DNA of 32,968 nt from Thermodesulfovibrionia bacterium (GCA_919902995.1 CAKKSD010000012.1:1-32968); one strand, 5' to 3'; shown: positions 17,357 to 27,497, counted from the stretch's first letter. Notes: generated from the letters alone by a model not told the origin. Translations and numbers: made by a program.

Positions 17357-18093
17357 GCCTCTCTTATATCGGTGAGTGCCCTTATTTCCTTAGGTGTCCC
17401 TTCTGCCTTTATACTTCCCTCATGCATTATATATACATAATCCGAGATATCGAGGGATGTTTCGACATTCTGCTCAACAAAAAGTACCGAGAGACCTATC
17501 TCCCCCCTCATCCTTTCGATAGCCTCAAAGACCTGTATCACTAACCTCGGAGCAAGACCCTGAGAGGGTTCATCGAGCATCATAATCTTTGGTCTCACCA
17601 TCAACGCCCTTCCTATAGCAACCATTTGCTGTTCACCACCGCTTAGTGAACTAGCCCTCTGTTTTGTTCTCTCTTTGAGAACAGGAAAAAGAGAGTATAC
17701 AAGCTCGAAGGATTCTACTTGTCGTTTTGCTGCCTCTTCAGAATAGGCACCCATAATAAGATTTTCCTTAACGGTCATATTAGGAAAGAGATGCCTTCCC
17801 TCGGGAACGAGGACAATACCTTTTTCTACCTTACTATGAGTTGGAAGTTCTGTAATATCCATCCCTTCGTAAAGAATCTTTCCGTTCCAGGGTAGTACCG
17901 AACCAAAGACAGTTTTAAGGGTTGTACTCTTTCCGGCACCATTAGGACCAAGCAAGGAGGTTATTGAACCTTTTTTTACTTCGAGATTCAAACCCCATAA
18001 CACCTGCATAGGTCTATATCCGGATTCGAGATTATCTACCTTAAGCATCTCTGATTCCCTTCCCAAGGTAAACCTCAATAACCCTCGGATCAT
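17341..18093 (-). CDS. livF: Branched-chain amino-acid ABC transporter ATP-binding protein LivF (likely start at internal Met, ~18048)
   Basis: LLGPNGAGKSTT, LSGGEQQMVAIGRALM, MLDEPSQGLAP; MLKVDNLESGY is the likelier N-terminus. Confidence 0.93.
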   Translation of the reverse strand: MIRGLLRFTLGRESEMLKVDNLESGYRPMQVLWGLNLEVKKGSITSLLGPNGAGKSTTLKTVFGSVLPWNGKILYEGMDITELPTHSKVEKGIVLVPEGRHLFPNMTVKENLIMGAYSEEAAKRQVESFELVYSLFPVLKERTKQRASSLSGGEQQMVAIGRALMVRPKIMMLDEPSQGLAPRLVIQVFEAIERMRGEIGLSVLFVEQNVETSLDISDYVYIMHEGSIKAEGTPKEIRALTDIREAYLGV

Positions 18094-18778
18094 TCAATGC
18101 CTCTTGAGCAGGTGCGTCAACAAGTTTTGCCCCTCTGTACATTACTATTACTCTCTTGGCAAATCCGATAACAGCACGCATTATATGTTCAACCATAGAG
18201 ACAATGGCTATCTTTTCTTCCTCGCTAACTTCCTTGAGCAATCTAATCATCTTCTCTATACTTTCAGGGTGCATCCCAGCCATGACCTCATCGAGAAGGA
18301 GAAGTTTCGGCTTCATTGCAAGGGCACGGGCAATCTCTATAAGCTTCTTCTCTGTAGGAGTCAATGCACCTGAGATCTTGTCACGATGTGCTTTGAGACC
18401 AACAAGCCCGATATAGTAGTCAGCTGTCTCAAGGGATTCTTCTACATTGACGCTCAACCTTCCAAACATAGCCCCCACTGCTACATTCTCTCTCACAGTG
18501 GCTGAACTGAAAGGTCTTGGAATCTGGAAGGTTCTTCCTATCCCGAGGTGTGCCCTTCTATAAGGAGGAAGTTTTGTAATATCGCTTCCTTCAAATATGA
18601 TACTACCATTCTCAGGAAAGTATACACCACTTATCACATTATAAAGCGTTGTCTTTCCGCTTCCATTCGGACCAACAATGCCGATAAACTCACCCTCTTT
18701 AATCTCAAGGCTCATCTTATCCACAGCCACAAGCCCACCGAACCTCTTTGTAACATTTTCGAGTTTGAGCAATGCCAT
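18041..18778 (-). CDS. livG: Branched-chain amino-acid ABC transporter ATP-binding protein LivG
   Basis: MALLKLENVTKRFGGLVAVDKMSLEI, GPNGSGKTTLYNVISG, LLLDEVMAGMHP. Confidence 0.93.
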   Translation of the reverse strand: MALLKLENVTKRFGGLVAVDKMSLEIKEGEFIGIVGPNGSGKTTLYNVISGVYFPENGSIIFEGSDITKLPPYRRAHLGIGRTFQIPRPFSSATVRENVAVGAMFGRLSVNVEESLETADYYIGLVGLKAHRDKISGALTPTEKKLIEIARALAMKPKLLLLDEVMAGMHPESIEKMIRLLKEVSEEEKIAIVSMVEHIMRAVIGFAKRVIVMYRGAKLVDAPAQEALNDPRVIEVYLGKGIRDA

Positions 18779-18786
18779 AGAGTCTC

Positions 18787-19821
18787 CTATGCTATGTACC
18801 TTTCCAAAACTGTGCCTTTTATCTTTTTCTTCATCGTCCCCACTATCCCTTCCGGAAATGCCACTATGATAATTAATATTATCGGTGCAAAGATGAGTAA
18901 CTGGATACCCGGAAACATCGCACCAAGCCAGTATTTTGAGAGTCCGTAGAGCAATCCTCCGGCAGCTGGCCCAAGGAGTGTGCCTGCTCCACCGAGAAGG
19001 ATAATAACAATACCCTCAACAGTATAATGAATCTCGAATACATCTGCAGGGAAGACATGAGTATACTTGAGACCCCATGAAGTAGCCCCGAGCATACCTG
19101 CCATTGAAGCGCTTGTGATAAAGGCAAGTATCTTATATTTAGTAACATTTATCCCCATAACCTTTGCTGCATCCTCGTCTTCTCTCAAAGCAGTGAGTGC
19201 ATAGCCTATCTTGCTCCTCATATAATAGAGGGTAATAAAGGCGGAGATAGCAGCAATGACGAGGACAAAAACATCAGCCCAGAAGGTAACAATAACATTC
19301 GTCTTTTCCCTGCCCATCGCCTCATTAAGCTGTCTGAAATATATAAGACCCTCAGAACCACCCCAGAGCTTTGCACCTTCAATGAGATACCTGAATCCCT
19401 CATTAACACCAATAGTGGCAATCGCAAAATAGGCACCCCTTAGCCTTAAGGCAACCGCACCTACAACCAGGGAAAGTAAAGTTGCCATGAGAAGACCGAG
19501 GATAATGCCAATGAAAATGATACCTATATTGAGTCCTGTCTGATGTGAAACATCTATTCCGAGTGCCATGCCGTAGGCACCGAGGCCCAAAAAGGCGACA
19601 TAGCCGAAGTCCACATAACCTGTCATACCTAAGAATATGTTAAAGGCCTGTCCCAATGCACAGTAAAAGGCAAGCAGTGTCACTACTGACCACATCTCTG
19701 GGTAAATTATTCCGATGAGGAACAATAGAAGGTATATTCCATAAACAGGTAATAGAGGAAAATATTTTTTTATGTTGACTATCGATTGTTGACTATTGAC
19801 TGATTTTCCGACTGATATCAT
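18787..19821 (-). CDS. livM: Branched-chain amino-acid ABC transporter permease LivM
   Basis: GYVDFGYVAFLGLGAYGMAL, ALREDEDAAKVMGINVTKYKILAF, GGAGTLLGPAAGG. Confidence 0.93.
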   Translation of the reverse strand: MISVGKSVNSQQSIVNIKKYFPLLPVYGIYLLLFLIGIIYPEMWSVVTLLAFYCALGQAFNIFLGMTGYVDFGYVAFLGLGAYGMALGIDVSHQTGLNIGIIFIGIILGLLMATLLSLVVGAVALRLRGAYFAIATIGVNEGFRYLIEGAKLWGGSEGLIYFRQLNEAMGREKTNVIVTFWADVFVLVIAAISAFITLYYMRSKIGYALTALREDEDAAKVMGINVTKYKILAFITSASMAGMLGATSWGLKYTHVFPADVFEIHYTVEGIVIILLGGAGTLLGPAAGGLLYGLSKYWLGAMFPGIQLLIFAPIILIIIVAFPEGIVGTMKKKIKGTVLERYIA

Positions 19822-20720
19822 TTTACCCCCAGAAGTCCTGTGGGACGGACAAGAAGGATAATTAGCAATATAAAAAATGTTACAAATCTTGTGAGGCTGA
19901 AAGGTTCAATTCCAGGTATCAGTGAGAGCAGTGTATAAGACCCATTTTCGACAAGACCGAATATTACGCCTCCGAAGAAAGCACCAAGCGGAGAGCCGAG
20001 CCCGCCAAGTACTGCTATCACGAAAGCCCTTAGCGTATAGGCACCACCCATATATGGATTGAGCCCTACCGAGATAAAAAAGGTGAGGATGACGCCGCTC
20101 ATTACTGTAAGACCGATACCGATCGAAAAACTGAGGGCATACATCCTGTCTACATTTATTCCGCAGACTCTTGCACCTTCTTTGTCTTCTACCACAGCCC
20201 TCAGGGCAGTTCCTGACCTTGTCATACGGAGCCAGAGATAAAGGGCTATTACTACTAAAATACTGATTATAAAGGCGTAGATCTTGGTTATTGGTAAAAC
20301 TGTAAAAGGTAATGTTACCCTTCCCACATCCCAGGTGAACCCCCTCCACTCAGAGCCAAAAATAAACTTTGTAACCTCTTCGATGAGCATACCTATAGCG
20401 AAGGTAGCAAGAAGTGAGTTGAGTTCAGGTGCATTTGTGAGTTTTCCTATGATGAAATAAAAAAATAAAGATCCTAATGCAAACCCTACGATAAAAGCCA
20501 GGGGGATAGCTACTATGGGTGTGAGACCGAGATAGGTGAAGATTGCGAAGGATACAAAAGTACCAAGCATTATAAAGGCACCATGGCCCACATTCACAAT
20601 CTTCATAACACCGAATATGAGGTTGAGTCCCATGGTAGCCATCCCGTAGATGGCACCGAGGATCAGACCCTGCGTGAGGTTTCCGGATAGTTGCTGTAAA
20701 AGCATAAGTGGAATTGTCAC
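19818..20720 (-). CDS. livH: Branched-chain amino-acid ABC transporter permease LivH (true start possibly ATG at 20705)
   Basis: LILGAIYGMATMGLNLIFGVMKIVNVGHGAFIMLG; VIAVLGGLGSPLGAFFGG. Confidence 0.93.
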   Translation of the reverse strand: MTIPLMLLQQLSGNLTQGLILGAIYGMATMGLNLIFGVMKIVNVGHGAFIMLGTFVSFAIFTYLGLTPIVAIPLAFIVGFALGSLFFYFIIGKLTNAPELNSLLATFAIGMLIEEVTKFIFGSEWRGFTWDVGRVTLPFTVLPITKIYAFIISILVVIALYLWLRMTRSGTALRAVVEDKEGARVCGINVDRMYALSFSIGIGLTVMSGVILTFFISVGLNPYMGGAYTLRAFVIAVLGGLGSPLGAFFGGVIFGLVENGSYTLLSLIPGIEPFSLTRFVTFFILLIILLVRPTGLLGVK

Positions 20721-20794
20721 CCTGAACTCATTTCTCTATGAGTCGTAGACAGGGTCTCCTTTTCTTAGATGCTGAATCAAGTTCAGCATGACAA
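20714..20794. repeat. Dispersed repeat with imperfect terminal inverted repeats between livK-like and livH
   Basis: Left TTGTCACCCTGAACT; right AAGTTCAGCATGACAA (reverse complement TTGTCATGCTGAACTT). Confidence 0.65.
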
Positions 20795-20829
20795 GTAAAA
20801 AAAGGTTTCTCCTCGATTTCGGATTATAT

Positions 20830-22113
20830 TTACTTACATGTCTTCCCGGCGATTATATCTTTAATTGTAGGTCTTGGATAGCATGGTTTAGCAGTTGCTG
20901 CTTCTTCAGGCCATACAATGACCTTCTTACCTCCCTGCCACTGTAAATCAATGCTCGAGTGCCCTATCTGTAACCCTGTATCATCATCTACATCCCAGAT
21001 CCCGTAGACAGACATGAATTTCAGTTTCCCGAGTGCATACCTCACTTTATCTGACTGAATACTGTTTGCATCTTCTATTGATAGTACGAGTGCGAATACA
21101 CCTGATGCAGCAGAGGCACCGTGATAATCAGGTTCTACCCCTTTTGAGACATCCTTAAATAATTTTCTATATTCTTCCTGGGTAGGTCCAATCCATTTCA
21201 TACCTGTCTTCTTTGCTACATCAGGACTGAACTTCGCTCCCCTCTCCCAGTGGGCAGGACCCATTATGCCTTCTGCAAGTTTTCCGAGCGTCTCACCATA
21301 AGCAGGGAGTGCAGGACCGACAACCAGGTTTATTGCCTTAACATCTATCCCGAGGTCAGCAATCTGTTTCCCAAGAAGCTGTGTATCACTGAAGTGGCCT
21401 CCACCGAGGATTATATCAGGTTTTGTTGCTGAGAGGTCAGAGAGGATTGGTGTGAGGTCGGTAGCCCCCTTCGGATAAAACCTGTCAAAGACAATAGTAT
21501 ATCCGAGTTTCTCAGCATGTGCCTTCGCTCCCCTTGCTACAGAGCGAGCGAATTCATCGTCTTCATAAACAAAAGCGAGCCTCTTTAACTTAGGGTCGAG
21601 TTTCTTAAACATATCGAGGGCACCAACATGGTATCTACTACCGGGGACATAACACTGGACAGCATATTTAAATCCCTGCTCGTGGATCCTATCACTTGCC
21701 CCACCATGATTTATGTAAACCACACCGTATTTTTCTGCAACAGGTGCCCCGGCAAGCACAAGAGGTGAACTATATGGGCTCATTACCGCATGGACTTTAT
21801 CAACTGTGATTGCCCTCTCAATATAACTCGTGGTAAGTTCCCTCTTTGATTCGTCATCATAATATTTGTATTCTATAGGAACCTTTTTACCTCCGATTTT
21901 AACACCGCCATAAACCTCATTTATCCATTTAACTGCTGCCTGGGTACCCCTTAGTCCCTGCTCTCCTTCCTTCGCAAGCTTGCCCGAAAAGCTGATTGGC
22001 CCTCCGATTATTATTTTGTCAGGTGCCTGGGCAAGGGCATCCCCTGCTCCGAAGGATCCTGCGGAGAGGAATAAAAGAATTAATGCCATACAAAATAACC
22101 ATCTCCCTTTCAT
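20830..22113 (-). CDS. livK: Branched-chain amino-acid-type ABC transporter substrate-binding protein
   Basis: Signal peptide; KIIIGGPISFSGKLAKEGEQGLRGTQAAVKWINEVYGG; SD GAAAGGAGG upstream; adjacent to livHMGF. Confidence 0.88.
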   Translation of the reverse strand: MKGRWLFCMALILLFLSAGSFGAGDALAQAPDKIIIGGPISFSGKLAKEGEQGLRGTQAAVKWINEVYGGVKIGGKKVPIEYKYYDDESKRELTTSYIERAITVDKVHAVMSPYSSPLVLAGAPVAEKYGVVYINHGGASDRIHEQGFKYAVQCYVPGSRYHVGALDMFKKLDPKLKRLAFVYEDDEFARSVARGAKAHAEKLGYTIVFDRFYPKGATDLTPILSDLSATKPDIILGGGHFSDTQLLGKQIADLGIDVKAINLVVGPALPAYGETLGKLAEGIMGPAHWERGAKFSPDVAKKTGMKWIGPTQEEYRKLFKDVSKGVEPDYHGASAASGVFALVLSIEDANSIQSDKVRYALGKLKFMSVYGIWDVDDDTGLQIGHSSIDLQWQGGKKVIVWPEEAATAKPCYPRPTIKDIIAGKTCK

Positions 22114-22171
22114 AACAGCCTCCTTTCAATTAGATTTTATTTACCAAAAATTATATAATAAATAAAAAGAT

Positions 22172-23578
22172 ATGTCAAAGATTCCTACACCAAGCTACAG
22201 TATAACGATCAGGGTCTCTATTGATAACAGGATAGGTATGTTCGCAAAACTCGCCACCGCAATAAGTACTGCCGGTGGTGATCTTGGTGCGATCGATATC
22301 GTAAAAGCAGAAAAGGGCAGAATCATAAGGGATGTAACAGTAAATGCCAGGGATGAAGAACATGAAAAACAGATAGTGAATGAGATCAGGAAGGTAGATG
22401 GGGTTGATGTACTCAGGGTATTCGATAGAACCTTTACATCACATCTCGGAGGAAAGATAGAGATAACAAACAGGCATCCTTTAAGGGACAGGGATGACCT
22501 CTCGAGACTTTACACACCAGGAGTAGCGAGGATCTGCAATGATATCGCCAACTATAAAGACCATGCCTATGCCTATACAATAAAGGGAAACTCGGTTGCC
22601 ATTGTTACTGATGGAAGTGCTGTGCTCGGCCTTGGAGATATAGGGCCTGAGGCGGCTCTACCGGTTATGGAAGGAAAGGCAATGATATTTAAAGAGTTTG
22701 CTGGGATAAATGCCTTCCCGATCGTTCTTAGCACAAAGAATCCTGATGAGATTATCAGAACAGTTCAGAACATATCCACTGGATTTGGTGGTATTAATCT
22801 CGAAGATATCTCTGCACCGAGGTGTTTCGAAATAGAGAGGAGACTGAGAGAATCGCTCGATATCCCTGTTATCCATGATGATCAGCATGGTACTGCTACT
22901 GTGGTGCTTGCCGCATTTATTAATGTGGCAAGGCTGATTAAGAAAGACACCAGAGATTTTAACATCCTGATGGTCGGTGCAGGTGCAGCAGGGACAGCGA
23001 TAGCAAAGACACTCCTTGCCTATGGAGTGAAAAATATCATCCTTTGTGACAGGGCAGGCGCTATTTACAGAGGAAGAATTGAGGATATGGACTCCCATAA
23101 AGAGGAACTCTCTCGTATTACCAATCCGAAGGTCCTAAAGGGAAAGATATCAGATGTAATAAGCGGGGCTGATCTCTTTATCGGAATTTCTGCCCCGAAT
23201 GTATTAACACCTGATGATATAAAAAAGATGTCAAAAGACCCTGTGGTCTTTGCCCTTGCAAACCCTGAACCTGAGATAGCCCCGGAGGATGCCCTTCCAC
23301 TTGTCAGGGTCCTTGCGACAGGAAGGTCTGATTATCCAAACCAAATAAATAACATGCTTGCCTTCCCAGGCCTCTTCAGAGGACTCCTCGATATAAAGGC
23401 AAAGGGTGTTAATGAGGAGGTAAAGTTTGCTGCAGCCCGTGCCATAGCATACTATCTTAAGGACGATGAACTTTCTGAAGACCATATACTCCCAAGCATA
23501 TTCGATAAGAGGATAATATCCCAGGTAGCCCATGCAGTGGCTGAAGAGGCGAAGAGGACAGGCCTTGCAAGGATATGA
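22172..23578 (+). CDS. NAD(P)-dependent malic enzyme with N-terminal ACT domain
   Basis: [32 protein letters not shown] (ACT); [56 protein letters not shown]-like [16 protein letters not shown]. Confidence 0.95.
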   Translation: MSKIPTPSYSITIRVSIDNRIGMFAKLATAISTAGGDLGAIDIVKAEKGRIIRDVTVNARDEEHEKQIVNEIRKVDGVDVLRVFDRTFTSHLGGKIEITNRHPLRDRDDLSRLYTPGVARICNDIANYKDHAYAYTIKGNSVAIVTDGSAVLGLGDIGPEAALPVMEGKAMIFKEFAGINAFPIVLSTKNPDEIIRTVQNISTGFGGINLEDISAPRCFEIERRLRESLDIPVIHDDQHGTATVVLAAFINVARLIKKDTRDFNILMVGAGAAGTAIAKTLLAYGVKNIILCDRAGAIYRGRIEDMDSHKEELSRITNPKVLKGKISDVISGADLFIGISAPNVLTPDDIKKMSKDPVVFALANPEPEIAPEDALPLVRVLATGRSDYPNQINNMLAFPGLFRGLLDIKAKGVNEEVKFAAARAIAYYLKDDELSEDHILPSIFDKRIISQVAHAVAEEAKRTGLARI

Positions 23579-25299
23579 GGCATCAATTCGATACGGTCAT
23601 AATCGGTTCAGGACTTGCAGGTCTGAGGGCGGCCTTGGAAGCATCAGGTGAAGGAAGTGTTGCAGTGCTTTCGAAACTTTATCCTACCAGAAGTCACTCC
23701 ACTACAGCACAGGGTGGCATCGGTGCTGCCCTCGGGAATGAAGAGCCTGACAAACCAGAGTGGCATTTTTATGATACCGTAAAGGGAAGTGATTTTCTTG
23801 GAGACCAGGATGCAATTGAGATAATGTGTGAGGATGCCATAAGGGCGATCATTGAACTTGAGCATCTTGGTGTACCTTTTTCAAGAACAAAGGAAGGCAG
23901 AATAGCCCAGAGGCATTTTGGAGGGCATACAAGGGATTTTGGTGTGGCACCGGTAAGGAGGGCCTGTTATTCTGCAGACAGGACAGGTCATGCCATTGTA
24001 TTCGCCCTCTATGAGCAGTGTCAGCTTAAGGGGGTGAAGTTCTTCCCTGAATTTTTTGTTTCAGATATTGTTATCGATAACACGAGATGTCATGGTGTTA
24101 TCACCCTTGAGATCTCTACTGGTGAATTCCATATCTTTTCTTCAAAGGTAACACTTATTGCAAGCGGTGGTTATGGCAGGGTCTTTAAAACAACATCCAA
24201 TGCCTATGCAAGCACAGGAGACTGTCTGAGTATTCTGTACAACAGAGGGATTCCTCTGGAAGATATGGAATTCTTCCAGTTTCATCCTACAGGGCTTTAT
24301 GGTCTCGGGATACTTATTACAGAGGGTGCAAGGGGAGAGGGTGGTATATTGATAAATGGAAAAGGCGAACGCTTTATGGAGAGATATGCGCCTACTATTA
24401 AAGACCTTGCACCGAGGGATATGGTTTGCAGGGCGATTCTGACAGAGATCAAAGAGGGGAGAGGGATCGATGGAAAGGATTACGTATATCTTGATATAAG
24501 AAATATCCCGAAAAGGACATTACAGGAAAGACTTCCTGAAATAACCACATTCTGCAAGATCTATATGGGTGTTGATCCGTCGGAGCAACCAATACCTGTT
24601 TTCCCTACTGCCCATTATGCTATGGGTGGAATCCCGACAGATATTGATGGAAGGGTCTTTATGGATGAAAAGGGTTCTGTTGTGAATGGTCTCTTCGCTG
24701 CGGGTGAATGTGCCTGTGTATCTGTCCATGGTGCAAACAGGCTTGGCTGTAACTCCCTCCTCGATACTGTGGTCTTCGGGAGGAGGTCAGGTAAGGCTAT
24801 AAGAGGTGAGATCAGAGATATGGAATATGGGAGGATAAGAAATAACGAACTCGAAAGATCAAGGATGCTTATAGATTCTATCCTTACAAATGATGGAAAA
24901 GAAAAGATCGCGAATATAAAGACAGATCTTCAGGATAGAATGATGGAGCATTGCTCTGTCTTCAGAGAGGAGAAAAATCTTAAAGGATTAATCGATTCAA
25001 TCAGGATACTTAAAGAAAGGGCAGAGGATATAGGTTTAAAGGATAAGACAAGAAAATTTAATACCGAACTCATCGATGCGCTGGAATTAAAACACATGCT
25101 TACCCTTTCCGAAGTGATTGCCTCTTCGGCTTTAGAAAGAAAAGAGAGCAGGGGTGCTCACTACAGAGTGGATTGTCCGAAGAGAGATGATACAAGCTGG
25201 CTCAAGCACACTTTCGCATTTAAAACCGAGGGGGCAATAGAGTTTAGATATAAGCCTGTAGCGATAACAAAATTTCAACCAGAGGAGAGGCAGTATTGA
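23575..25299 (+). CDS. sdhA: Succinate dehydrogenase / fumarate reductase flavoprotein subunit
   Basis: DTVIIGSGLAGLRAAL, RSHSTTAQGGIGAALGN, HFGGHTRDFGVAPVRRACYSADRTGHA, HPTGLYGLGILITEGARGEGG; ATGA overlap with malic enzyme. Confidence 0.92.
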   Translation: MRHQFDTVIIGSGLAGLRAALEASGEGSVAVLSKLYPTRSHSTTAQGGIGAALGNEEPDKPEWHFYDTVKGSDFLGDQDAIEIMCEDAIRAIIELEHLGVPFSRTKEGRIAQRHFGGHTRDFGVAPVRRACYSADRTGHAIVFALYEQCQLKGVKFFPEFFVSDIVIDNTRCHGVITLEISTGEFHIFSSKVTLIASGGYGRVFKTTSNAYASTGDCLSILYNRGIPLEDMEFFQFHPTGLYGLGILITEGARGEGGILINGKGERFMERYAPTIKDLAPRDMVCRAILTEIKEGRGIDGKDYVYLDIRNIPKRTLQERLPEITTFCKIYMGVDPSEQPIPVFPTAHYAMGGIPTDIDGRVFMDEKGSVVNGLFAAGECACVSVHGANRLGCNSLLDTVVFGRRSGKAIRGEIRDMEYGRIRNNELERSRMLIDSILTNDGKEKIANIKTDLQDRMMEHCSVFREEKNLKGLIDSIRILKERAEDIGLKDKTRKFNTELIDALELKHMLTLSEVIASSALERKESRGAHYRVDCPKRDDTSWLKHTFAFKTEGAIEFRYKPVAITKFQPEERQY

Positions 25300-25349
25300 G
25301 AAAAAGCCAATTGTTTAAGTGACATAGTTAGTGCTATAAATTATTGCCC

Positions 25350-25383
25350 TTGACTACAATAATAATCGTGCTATAATTGTAGT
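25350..25383 (+). promoter_or_regulatory. Promoter overlapped by an inverted repeat, upstream of the DUF4143 ATPase
   Basis: TTGACT (25350-25355), 16-bp spacer, TATAAT (25372-25377); ACTACAAT (25353-25360) and ATTGTAGT (25376-25383) form an 8-bp perfect inverted repeat. Confidence 0.6.
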
Positions 25384-25385
25384 AG

Positions 25386-26657
25386 ATGAAAAAGAAAGTT
25401 CTTATAAAAAGAGAGATATTCTCCCAAATTGTCAGGCATATTGCAAAGGAAGAGGTTACGGTAATTACTGGGGCTCGCCAAACAGGCAAAACAACTATTC
25501 TCCTGCAGCTAAAGGCCCATCTGATTCATGAGAAAAAAATAAATCCGTCACGGATAAAAATCTTTAATCTTGATTTATTGAGCGATCTGGAAGGCATAAG
25601 AAACCAGACCGATTTTATCAAATTCCTTCGCGAAGAACTGAATAAAGAAAAATTTCTTTATGTATTTATTGATGAAATTCAGAGGCTGGAAAGTCCAGGC
25701 AGGTTCTTAAAAGGAATTTATGATTTAAAACTGCCCTTAAAATTACTTGTTACAGGCTCCTCGTCATTAGAGATAAAATCAAAGGTTTTTGAGTCCCTGA
25801 CCGGGCGAAAAAGGGTCTTTCATGTCTGGCCATTTTCTTTCTCAGAGTATCTTTCCTGTTATAACCCAAAGCTATCAGAACTAATTAAGAAAAAATCCGT
25901 CTCTACTATTAATAAGCGAGCCATTTTGGATCATCTTTTTGATTTTATTATATTTGGAGGTTATCCCCGTGCGGTTTTAGCCAAAAGCAAAGAGGAAAAG
26001 ATTCAGGTGCTAAATGAAATTTATTCAAGCTATGTAGAAAAGGATATAGTTGGTCTAATAAAAATCAAGAACCCTTTCAATTTCTCAAAATTAGTTGCAC
26101 TTCTGTCTGACCAGATCGGAGGAATTATTAACCTTAAAGAGGTAAGCAGCACACTGGGGATTAATCATAGGACATTAGAGCACTACCTATCAGCCCTTGA
26201 GAATACCTTTGTTATTAATATTACAAGGCCATTTTTTACTAATATCCGCAAAGAACTCACCAAAATGCCAAAGGTCTATTTTGTTGATAATGGGATGAGA
26301 AGTCTGGCATTAAAGTATTTTACAAAATTTATGGACAGCCGCGACAAAGGCGAGCTTCTTGAAAATTTCGTTTTGTCTTCGTTATTGAAAAAGGGCGATT
26401 TGACAGTTAACTATTGGAGGACTAAGGATAAAAGCGAAGTTGATTTTATTTGCAGGGATTACGATGGGAATACGATTCCTCTTGAAGTTAAAGCGGCTGA
26501 ACTAAAAAAGCCGGAGATCACTAAAGGGCTGAGGTCTTTTATAGAGAGGTATAATCCTGTTAGGGCATTTTTAATTAACCTTTCTTTAGAAGAAAAGATA
26601 AAATTTAAGAATACCCAGATTGAATTTATCCTTCCCTATAGCATAGAAAGGATATAA
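25386..26657 (+). CDS. AAA ATPase with DUF4143 nuclease-like C-terminal domain
   Basis: VITGARQTGKTTIL, YVFIDEIQRLESPGRFLKGIYD, LLVTGSSSLEI; C-terminal VNYWRTKDKSEVDFICRDYDGNTIPLEVKA. Confidence 0.92.
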   Translation: MKKKVLIKREIFSQIVRHIAKEEVTVITGARQTGKTTILLQLKAHLIHEKKINPSRIKIFNLDLLSDLEGIRNQTDFIKFLREELNKEKFLYVFIDEIQRLESPGRFLKGIYDLKLPLKLLVTGSSSLEIKSKVFESLTGRKRVFHVWPFSFSEYLSCYNPKLSELIKKKSVSTINKRAILDHLFDFIIFGGYPRAVLAKSKEEKIQVLNEIYSSYVEKDIVGLIKIKNPFNFSKLVALLSDQIGGIINLKEVSSTLGINHRTLEHYLSALENTFVINITRPFFTNIRKELTKMPKVYFVDNGMRSLALKYFTKFMDSRDKGELLENFVLSSLLKKGDLTVNYWRTKDKSEVDFICRDYDGNTIPLEVKAAELKKPEITKGLRSFIERYNPVRAFLINLSLEEKIKFKNTQIEFILPYSIERI

Positions 26658-26665
26658 AGAGCAGC

Positions 26666-26890
26666 ATGGCAAAAGGCAGAAAGCCGAAATATTCAGGCAA
26701 TAACAGCATAGAAGCCTGTCGGCATGAAACCGATAGCCGCAAAAATGCTGTCTCTGTTGGCCTTGCCTCTTACGACACATCAAAGCCAAAACCAAAGAAG
26801 TATGGGTATGACCTGCACCTTGATCCGCAGCTTGTCTGGTTGGGGAAGAAAGAGCATACTTCTCTTGAAAGGTTGACATGGCTCGTTTGA
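26666..26890 (+). pseudogene. Truncated N-terminus of type III Mod-like adenine methyltransferase, copy 1
   Basis: EACRHETDSRKNAVSVGLASYDTSKPKPKKYGYDLHLDPQLVWLGKKEHTSLE; no methylase motifs follow; homologous to 27498-27746. Confidence 0.65.
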
Positions 26891-27237
26891 GATTCCTTGC
26901 AGATGTGAACATAGAAAAGCCCATTGTGGATGAATTAAAAAGGATGGGACATAATATTATTTGGATTGCCGATTTAGACAGGTATTTGGACGACATGAAT
27001 ATTTTCAAGATAGCAAGAAAGGAACACCGCATCCTCTTAACTAATGACAAGGATTTTGGTGAGATTGTATGCAGGCAAAAGCTTGTACCTACTGGAATTG
27101 TCCTTTTCAGGATTAAGGGGCAAGATGTAAGAGAAAAGGTAAAATTATTAAAGAAGCTTTTGACTGCCCATAGTGATAAAATAGTTAATCATTTTGTTGT
27201 TGTGGCCAAGGAAAAGTTTAGATTTATTCCTATATAA
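26878..27237 (+). CDS. DUF5615 PIN-like domain protein (putative toxin)
   Basis: RFLADVNIEKPIVDELKRMGHNIIWIADLD..RILLTNDKDFGEIV. Confidence 0.88.
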   Translation: MARLRFLADVNIEKPIVDELKRMGHNIIWIADLDRYLDDMNIFKIARKEHRILLTNDKDFGEIVCRQKLVPTGIVLFRIKGQDVREKVKLLKKLLTAHSDKIVNHFVVVAKEKFRFIPI

Positions 27238-27255
27238 CCAGAAGGAGGTAACAAG

Positions 27256-27486
27256 ATGAAAGCAAGGCTGCTGAACAGGATAGAAACAAACCCGAATATA
27301 ATGTTCGGGAAGCCTGTAATAAGGGGTTCAAGATTACCAGTAGAGATAATCCTTGAAAAGCTTGCCTATGGCGAGACAGAGGATGAGATATTGAAGGAAT
27401 ATCCATTTCTTAAAAAAGAAGATATAAAGGCTGCTCTCTTATTTGCCGCTAAGACAATATCGCTTGAAGAAGTCATGCAGACATAG
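27256..27486 (+). CDS. DUF433 domain protein (putative antitoxin)
   Basis: RIETNPNIMFGKPVIRGSRLPVEIILEKLAYGETEDEILKEYPFLKKEDIKAALLFAA; strong SD GGAGG. Confidence 0.93.
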   Translation: MKARLLNRIETNPNIMFGKPVIRGSRLPVEIILEKLAYGETEDEILKEYPFLKKEDIKAALLFAAKTISLEEVMQT

Positions 27487-27497
27487 AGGAGGTTTAT

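Noticed and set aside
19906-20349. 147-aa minus ORF overlapping livH
   Set aside because: Alternative-frame ORF within livH without domain signals.
26586-27050. 154-aa minus ORF opposite the Mod fragment and DUF5615 gene
   Set aside because: Shadow ORF antisense to recognisable genes.
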